Shown piece after piece: positions 37,851 to 42,647 of a DNA stretch of 42,647 bases. A model generated the notes under the pieces. That model saw only the letters and a list, made by a program, of their open reading frames with translations. It ran no database searches and was not told the DNA's origin. The stretch lies in IMG/VR virus record IMGVR_UViG_3300009103_000063, positions 1 through 42,647 of that record; one strand, written 5' to 3'. Origin of the DNA: a virus. The translations under genes were made by a program, and so were the position numbers. Positions within the stretch are counted from its first letter, which is position 1, and the number at the start of each line of letters is the position of its first letter.

Positions 37851-38564
37851 ATGAATGAGAAAATGAGTGTTGAGTTGGTTGATCATATGGGGAGCGATCT
37901 GACTGTAGTGAATGCTGCCAGAGTGAGCCATAATAAACATGTCGATGAATTAGACGATAAAGACGAAAAGCTAATCAGATATTTGGCTAAAAATGGGCAT
38001 TGGACTCCGTTCGGTCATGCTATGATTACATTACGAGAAACTGTACCTATTTTTGTGGCTCGACAGAGATTCAAGCACACCGTTGGCTTTTGTTATAATG
38101 AAGTATCTAGACGATATGTTAAGGACGAACCGACCTTTTATTTACCTGATCAGTGGAGAGCTTCTGCCAAAAATGTGAAGCAAGGATCTTCTCAGACAGA
38201 TTTTATAGAAAAAATGTCTTCCACGATGAAAGGAGGAAAAATAGACTATGATGATGATTTTATGGTATCTTCAAAAGTAGATTGGATATATAATACATCT
38301 TTGAGTGTATATAATGAGATGTTAGAATCAGGAATTTGTGCAGAGCAAGCCCGAATGATTTTGCCGCAAGGAATGATGACCTCATATTATGTGACTGGTT
38401 CTTTGGCTGCTTGGGCAAGAGCATATCATTTGAGAGCTGAGGAGACTGCACAAAAAGAGATTCGTGATTTGGCTTCTATGTGGAACGAAAAAATTAATCC
38501 TATTTTTCCTAAATCCTGGGAAGCATTAGTTTTAGAAGGAAGTAATGATGATGCAGAAGACTGA
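37851..38564 (+). CDS. thyX: Flavin-dependent thymidylate synthase (ThyX)
   Basis: A 237-residue ThyX. Key words: AARVSHNKH, GHWTPFGHAMITLR, FVARQRFKHTVGFCYNEVSRRYV (the region of the RHRx7S signature, here R-Q-R and S of SRRY) and ILPQGMMTSYYVTGSLAAWARAYHLR. It makes dTMP from dUMP with FAD and NADPH, using dUMP from Dut (19123) and perhaps the deaminase (27232). The middle His of RHR is Gln, and an insertion lies before NEVS, as in many marine phage versions. It overlaps the reductase start by 20 bases. Confidence 0.92.
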   Translation: MNEKMSVELVDHMGSDLTVVNAARVSHNKHVDELDDKDEKLIRYLAKNGHWTPFGHAMITLRETVPIFVARQRFKHTVGFCYNEVSRRYVKDEPTFYLPDQWRASAKNVKQGSSQTDFIEKMSSTMKGGKIDYDDDFMVSSKVDWIYNTSLSVYNEMLESGICAEQARMILPQGMMTSYYVTGSLAAWARAYHLRAEETAQKEIRDLASMWNEKINPIFPKSWEALVLEGSNDDAED

Positions 38565-40473
38565 AGTTGAATTGCCCACCTTATATCAACAATTTATACA
38601 TTTATCGCGATATGCCAGATGGTTGCCTGAGCAAGGTAGAAGAGAAACTTGGAACGAAACTGTTGCGAGATATTTTGATTTTTTTGAATGGCAGTTGCAA
38701 GAGAATACTAAAGGTAAACTATCTAAGGCAGATAGAGAAGAATTAGAGAATGCAGTATTGGTGCTTGATGTGATGCCATCTATGCGTTGTCTAATGACCG
38801 CGGGAGAGGCATTGGCGCGAGAGAATATTGCAGGTTATAATTGTTCTTTTGTTGCGATTGACAATCCTCGTTCTTTTGATGAGATATTGTATATTCTAAT
38901 GAATGGAACTGGTGTTGGGTTTTCTGTAGAGAGACAGTTTACAAATTCGTTGCCGGTTGTGGCCGAAGAATTTCATTCAACAGAAACTACAATTATCGTT
39001 GCAGATTCTAAATTGGGTTGGGCAAAGGCCCTTAAAGAGTTGATCGCAATGTTATATACTGGTCAGATCCCAAGTTGGAATTTGAGCAAGATTCGACCTG
39101 CTGGTGCTCCATTGAAGACTTTTGGTGGACGAGCATCTGGCCCCGAGCCATTGGATGATCTTTTTCATTTTTGTGTTCGGATTTTTTCCGGTGCTTCTGG
39201 TCGTAAGTTGACTTCGATTGAATGTCATGATTTGGTTTGTAAGATTGCTGAAATTGTGGTTGTTGGTGGTGTGCGTCGTTCTGCGTTACTTTCGCTGTCT
39301 AATTTGTCAGACGAACGAATGCGACACGCGAAGAGTGGTGAATGGCACATTGCAAATTCTCAGCGTGCGCTTTCAAACAATTCTGCTGCATATACAGAGA
39401 AGCCTGATATTGGAATCTTTATGGCAGAGTGGCTTTCGTTGTATGAGAGTAAGAGTGGTGAGCGAGGAATTTTTTCACGAAAAGCGTCGCAGAACAAAGC
39501 CATTGAGGGTGGAAGAAGAGATCCTGATCACCAGTTTGGAACTAATCCGTGTAGTGAGATTGTTCTGCGGTCGAAGCAGTTTTGCAATTTGTCTGAAGTT
39601 ATTGCTCGCCCAAGTGATTCTATGGAAGAGTTGGAGCGTAAGGTTCGTTTGGCAACAATACTTGGTACGATGCAATCGACACTGACATCATTTCGATATG
39701 TTGGTAGTGCTTGGAAACGAAATTGTGAGGAGGAGAGATTACTTGGTGTCAGTTTAACTGGAATTATGGATAGTGAATTGACTAATGGTAAGAAGAAGAA
39801 TCTAGAAGATCGACTTAGAGCACTGCGTCAAGTTGCAGTTGATACCAATAAAGAATGGGCTAAAAAGTTAGGCATTAATCAATCGACAGCGATTACATGT
39901 GTTAAGCCGAGCGGCACAGTGTCTCAGTTGGTTGATGCTGCAAGTGGAATTCATGCGAGACATAATCCATTTTACATTCGTACCGTTCGTGGTGATAAGA
40001 AAGATCCTCTTGCGAAGATGATGGTCGATGTTGGTTTTCCAGTTGAAGATGACATCATGCAGCCTACACACAATTGGGTATTTTCGTTTCCGGTGAAGGC
40101 TCCCTCGAACGCTATCTTCAGAAAAGATATGAGTGCGATTGAGCAATTGGAACATTGGTTGGTGTATCAGAGAGCATGGTGTGAGCATAAACCTTCTTGC
40201 ACAGTATCGGTAAAAGAGGACGAATGGTTTGAAGTTGGTGCTTGGGTATATAAGCATTTTGATGAGATTAGTGGAATATCTTTCTTGCCTTTCTCGGATC
40301 ACATTTACAAGCAAGCTCCGTATACAGATTGTTCAAAAGAAGAATATAACGAACAATCAAAGAGAATGCCTAAGTCGGTGGATTGGTCAGAATTGGCAAG
40401 ATATGAAAATACCGATCAGACGTTAGGCTCACAAGAATTGGCATGTGCTGCTGGAGAATGTGAAATTGTTTAG
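38545..40473 (+). CDS. nrdJ: Class II (adenosylcobalamin-dependent) ribonucleotide reductase, monomeric type
   Basis: A 642-residue class II reductase like Lactobacillus RTPR (739). Matching residues: thiyl C336 with E338 in NPCSEI, redox partners C100 and C347, N334, GGVRRSA (241-247), and a C-terminal C634-x4-C639 pair that re-reduces the enzyme. It lacks about 100 residues, partly between C100 and C336, where RTPR has its allosteric B12-side insert, so regulation may be simplified. It needs B12 but no second subunit and no oxygen. Glutaredoxin is encoded nearby. AGAAGGA upstream lets any of three tandem ATGs serve. Confidence 0.93.
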   Translation: MMMQKTEVELPTLYQQFIHLSRYARWLPEQGRRETWNETVARYFDFFEWQLQENTKGKLSKADREELENAVLVLDVMPSMRCLMTAGEALARENIAGYNCSFVAIDNPRSFDEILYILMNGTGVGFSVERQFTNSLPVVAEEFHSTETTIIVADSKLGWAKALKELIAMLYTGQIPSWNLSKIRPAGAPLKTFGGRASGPEPLDDLFHFCVRIFSGASGRKLTSIECHDLVCKIAEIVVVGGVRRSALLSLSNLSDERMRHAKSGEWHIANSQRALSNNSAAYTEKPDIGIFMAEWLSLYESKSGERGIFSRKASQNKAIEGGRRDPDHQFGTNPCSEIVLRSKQFCNLSEVIARPSDSMEELERKVRLATILGTMQSTLTSFRYVGSAWKRNCEEERLLGVSLTGIMDSELTNGKKKNLEDRLRALRQVAVDTNKEWAKKLGINQSTAITCVKPSGTVSQLVDAASGIHARHNPFYIRTVRGDKKDPLAKMMVDVGFPVEDDIMQPTHNWVFSFPVKAPSNAIFRKDMSAIEQLEHWLVYQRAWCEHKPSCTVSVKEDEWFEVGAWVYKHFDEISGISFLPFSDHIYKQAPYTDCSKEEYNEQSKRMPKSVDWSELARYENTDQTLGSQELACAAGECEIV

Positions 40474-40484
40474 GAGTGTTGTGT

Positions 40485-40658
40485 ATGCCGATTGATTTTG
40501 AAGAAGATGAGCCGATATTAGAATTAAATTTACAATGCCAAGAGTGTGATATTGAATATTCAGTATGCACTAGAATGGATGGGTATTTAGAGCAAGCTAG
40601 ATATTGTCCTTTTTGTGGAACGTATAACATAGATTATGATTTAGAAGAGGAGGAATAG
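40485..40658 (+). CDS. Small acidic zinc-ribbon protein
   Basis: A 57-residue very acidic protein with CQEC (about 18-21) and CPFCG (about 41-45), a zinc ribbon flanked by Asp/Glu tails. AGGAG lies 8 bases before the ATG at 40485. It sits between the reductase and the RuvC-like gene, one base from the latter. Possibly a partner of one of them; not recognised. Confidence 0.6.
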   Translation: MPIDFEEDEPILELNLQCQECDIEYSVCTRMDGYLEQARYCPFCGTYNIDYDLEEEE

Positions 40659-40659
40659 A

Positions 40660-41220
40660 GTGCCAATATATGCTGGAATAGATTACTCTCTGACTTCTCC
40701 TTCCATTTGTATATCAGACGAAAAAATCATTGACTTCTCGTCTGTGACGTGCTATTTTCTATCTAACTTAGCGCGATTCGAGAAATATAAAGAGTCAAAC
40801 ATAAACGGAAATACACATGAGCAATTTGAGTCGGATCAAGATAGGTATGATATAATATCTTCTTGGGCGTTGGATGCTCTTGAAGAACATGAAGTGGATT
40901 ATGTTTGTATTGAAGGATATTCGTTCGGTTCGACTGGTAGAGTATTTAATATTGCAGAGAACACCGGAATATTAAAAGATCGAATATGGGAGTTTGGTCT
41001 TAAATTTGAAGTTGCTGCACCTTCGGCGATTAAAAAATATGCTACAGGTAAAGGTAATGCAAACAAAGAACAAATGTATGAAAAATTTTGCGAGGATAAT
41101 CCTAAGGTAGATTTGAAAGGGCTGTTGACGCCTAGAGCATCAAAGGTTATTAATCCAGTTTCGGATATTGTAGATTCGTATTATATATTAAAGTATATTA
41201 TAGACAAGAAGGAAAATTAA
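40660..41220 (+). CDS. RuvC-like Holliday junction resolvase
   Basis: A 186-residue RNase H-fold nuclease. D8 in YAGIDYS, E in VCIEGYSFG, and the D/D pair in SDIVDSYY are the four acids of the RuvC type; ENTGILKDRI, APSAIKKYATGKGNANKEQM and NPVSD are conserved in phage members. It would cut branched DNA before packaging, the job of endonuclease VII (gp49) in T4. The start is GTG one base after the zinc-ribbon stop. Confidence 0.85.
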   Translation: MPIYAGIDYSLTSPSICISDEKIIDFSSVTCYFLSNLARFEKYKESNINGNTHEQFESDQDRYDIISSWALDALEEHEVDYVCIEGYSFGSTGRVFNIAENTGILKDRIWEFGLKFEVAAPSAIKKYATGKGNANKEQMYEKFCEDNPKVDLKGLLTPRASKVINPVSDIVDSYYILKYIIDKKEN

Positions 41221-41221
41221 T

Positions 41222-41398
41222 ATGGCAGATCGAAATAAGGCTGTTGTTGTTGGAACAATTGTTCCTGGTGCGAATATGAATATTAAACATTGGATGGATT
41301 GTATTCGGAAAACGTATGAAGCTCCGGATCAATACGGAAAGAAAAAGTCTGTGGAATTTGACGTTCATGAAACTTTTATAGATTTTTGGGTGTCTTGA
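41222..41398 (+). CDS. Small hypothetical protein
   Basis: A 58-residue protein starting MADRNKAVVVGTIVPGANMN and ending in FIDFWVS. Beta strand plus helix pattern; no Cys pair or membrane segment. It lies between the resolvase and glutaredoxin with one base on either side, and its frame is open with good spacing to GGAAAAT upstream. Not recognised. Confidence 0.55.
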   Translation: MADRNKAVVVGTIVPGANMNIKHWMDCIRKTYEAPDQYGKKKSVEFDVHETFIDFWVS

Positions 41399-41399
41399 T

Positions 41400-41657
41400 A
41401 TGTTGACTATAGTTGGAACTAAAAATTGTATTTGGTGTGTTAGGGTAAAAGATATATTATCTGATCATAATATTCCTTTTGAGGTAGTTAGTATTCCAGA
41501 AAAGCTATCTCCTATGGAATTTCATGAATTGGCAAATAAGCATGAGATGAGTAAAACTGTTCCTAAGATTTTTGATGGCAATCAACTGATTGGCGGATAT
41601 GATGAATTGATGGAATGGATTGAAAACCATTCTGGAGGATATGGAGAACATTTTTAG
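41400..41657 (+). CDS. grx: Glutaredoxin
   Basis: An 85-residue glutaredoxin with the redox motif C10-I-W-C13, T-V-P and a G-G-Y-D-E substrate loop. It can supply electrons to the C-terminal CX4C of the class II reductase at 38545, as T4 NrdC does for its own enzyme. It starts one base after the previous stop. Complete length for the family. Confidence 0.92.
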   Translation: MLTIVGTKNCIWCVRVKDILSDHNIPFEVVSIPEKLSPMEFHELANKHEMSKTVPKIFDGNQLIGGYDELMEWIENHSGGYGEHF

Positions 41658-41777
41658 AAAATGGAAGCAAGATTTTCAGTATAGTATATCTATATATTGA
41701 TGTATGTATTTGAGAGTGAGTCGGCGATTCTCAATATACTTTTTATTATGAGCCGATATAATAGGAAATTGTAAATT

Positions 41778-41996
41778 ATGGCATTTCGTCCTGGTAGTAA
41801 GACTCGCAAGGTTGTTGATTATCTTGCAAACGGTGGTACTTTGACCGAGGCTGAGGCGCGCGCCCGCTTTGGTGTTAAGAACTTCCGCGCTCAGATTTCT
41901 CATATCAAGAGCACGGTTGAGGCGTATGGTAACTGGGAGGTTACTCAGGAGCCTACGGCTACTAGCACCGCGCGCTACGGTATGGTGCAGAACTAG
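41778..41996 (+). CDS. Small DNA-binding candidate
   Basis: A 72-residue basic protein. Residues 9-50 (TRKVVDYLANGGTLTEAEARARFGVKNFRAQISHIK) read as a helix-turn-helix: helix, turn with TEAEA, recognition helix. I recall a near-identical small gene in other marine T4-like phages. Codons are G/C-ending, unlike neighbours, as for a highly expressed gene. A 120-base leader and a terminator frame it as a single unit. Role in transcription control is inferred. Confidence 0.65.
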   Translation: MAFRPGSKTRKVVDYLANGGTLTEAEARARFGVKNFRAQISHIKSTVEAYGNWEVTQEPTATSTARYGMVQN

Positions 41997-42025
41997 TCAT
42001 CACACAACCATATAATAGCGGACGG

Positions 42026-42061
42026 AAAGGGCGGCGAGGATTTATTTCCTTGTCGCCTTTT
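42026..42061 (+). terminator. Rho-independent terminator
   Basis: AAAGGGCGGCGAGGA pairs with TCCTTGTCGCCTTT (two G-U pairs, 6-base loop), followed by a T-rich stretch TCTCTATTTT. It separates the small DNA-binding gene from the next transcript. Confidence 0.8.
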
Positions 42062-42081
42062 CTCTATTTTAGGAGAAAATT

Positions 42082-42647
42082 ATGTCGGAATTCTCATTAG
42101 ATATAGTCGATGATAGTGCAGATATTAAATTTGATTTGACGAAGAATATGGTCAATTCTAATGCAAAGGGCGGCACTGAGCTTCTATTGGAAGAATTGTA
42201 TTCGCACCTTCCTGCTGATCTTTGGAAAGAGTTTAACATTATACAGTCGCGTGTTCGCGATGAGTTTTTTGATGGGCGTCCTAATATTTTGTGGTTGCAT
42301 GATCTTCCTGGTGATCCTGAATCTGAGCATTTAAAGGATCCTGAATCTCGAAAACGATTTGAGAAGATTGTGTTTGTGTCGCATTGGCAGCAGGATAAGT
42401 ATTTTCGATATTTAGGTATACCTTATGAAGAAGGGATTGTAATCAAAAACGCAATCAATGAAATTCCTGCACACGAAAAACCAAAAGACGGAAAGATCAA
42501 GTTAATCTATTTTTCTACACCACATCGTGGATTGAACATACTAGAAGCTGCGGTTCGGTCTTTGTCTCAGAAGAGAGATGATTTTGAAGTTGATGTCTTT
42601 TCTAGCTTTAAGTTGTATGGTAACGAAGAAGCTGACGAACAGTTTCA
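42082..42647 (+). CDS. GT4-like glycosyltransferase, 3' end outside the window
   Basis: The first 188 residues of a protein that runs off the end. NSNAKGGTELL is the donor-side Gly-rich loop of GT-B enzymes; NILWLHDLPGDPE, VFVSHWQQDKYF and IYFSTPHRGLNILEAA are typical of GT4 glycosyltransferases. TTTTAGGAGAAAATT is the ribosome site. A T4-like marine phage may use it on DNA or surface sugars. It is unlike the GT-A enzyme at 13706. Confidence 0.8.
   Translation, partial: MSEFSLDIVDDSADIKFDLTKNMVNSNAKGGTELLLEELYSHLPADLWKEFNIIQSRVRDEFFDGRPNILWLHDLPGDPESEHLKDPESRKRFEKIVFVSHWQQDKYFRYLGIPYEEGIVIKNAINEIPAHEKPKDGKIKLIYFSTPHRGLNILEAAVRSLSQKRDDFEVDVFSSFKLYGNEEADEQF

Noticed and set aside
1-42647. CRISPR arrays, insertion sequences, integrase or attachment sites
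   Set aside because: No regular repeat-spacer pattern, transposase, inverted terminal repeats or integrase motifs were seen; the tRNA genes are intact with no flanking duplicated ends noticed.

Overview
This window looks like part of the genome of a large, strictly lytic, T4-like tailed phage (myovirus), probably from a marine or other aquatic source. All convincing genes lie on the + strand, are tightly packed and often overlap. The replication genes are recognisable T4 family members in near-T4 order: sliding clamp (45), clamp loader (44 and 62), regA, DNA polymerase (43), uvsX, helicase (41) and, further right, primase (61). Marine T4-like auxiliary genes accompany them: hsp20, a CobS-type AAA+ ATPase, a ClpP-like protease, ThyX and a B12-dependent ribonucleotide reductase. 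Exact TATAAATA T4-type late promoter motifs stand in several intergenic gaps, and well-formed sigma70-type promoters precede other genes. I cannot name the host.

Layout. (1) 1-2400: a secreted protein with a dockerin-like EF-hand, a second protein ending in what reads as a PEP-CTERM surface-sorting signal, a small membrane protein, a charged helical protein, and several trinucleotide microsatellites. (2) 2500-6700: a visibly G+C-richer module. It holds a CobT-like protein (HExxH metallopeptidase motif, acidic linker, von Willebrand A domain) and its AAA+ partner CobS. Each has its own near-consensus sigma70 promoter and is preceded by a tiny ORF overlapping its start codon. Palindromic boxes lie between the two genes, and a structured GC-rich stretch follows them. 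(3) 6800-13700: six tRNA genes in two groups, with many small proteins between and around them: zinc ribbons, FmdB-like, pentapeptide-repeat, a receiver-like domain, a staphylococcal-nuclease-like enzyme and small membrane proteins. (4) 13700-27130: a glycosyltransferase, the replication operon with four extra genes between 44 and 62, then dUTPase, Hsp20, endolysin, polymerase, ClpP-like protease, UvsX, helicase and a holin candidate. (5) 27150-36400: a deaminase, two large unknown proteins with nuclease-like motifs, a ligase-like KxDG protein, a very basic protein, a HIGH-motif nucleotidyltransferase, a charged protein, a HAD phosphatase and a late structural protein. (6) 36400-42647: an overlapping membrane-protein/lipoprotein pair resembling spanins, primase, ThyX, class II ribonucleotide reductase, a RuvC-like resolvase, glutaredoxin, a small DNA-binding candidate and a glycosyltransferase that runs off the end.

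How the parts fit. The middle and right regions form a DNA replication, recombination and nucleotide-supply programme: Dut, ThyX, deaminase, reductase and glutaredoxin feed a T4-type replisome. Lysis functions (holin candidate, amidase, spanin-like pair) are dispersed rather than clustered. The parts I find least explained are the CobT/CobS module with its coupled mini-genes and operator-like repeats, the phage-borne PEP-CTERM/dockerin pair, and the 27.7-34.6 kb group of putative nucleic-acid-end or nucleotide enzymes. Everything here is read by eye. Family assignments rest on visible motifs and gene order, not on database searches.
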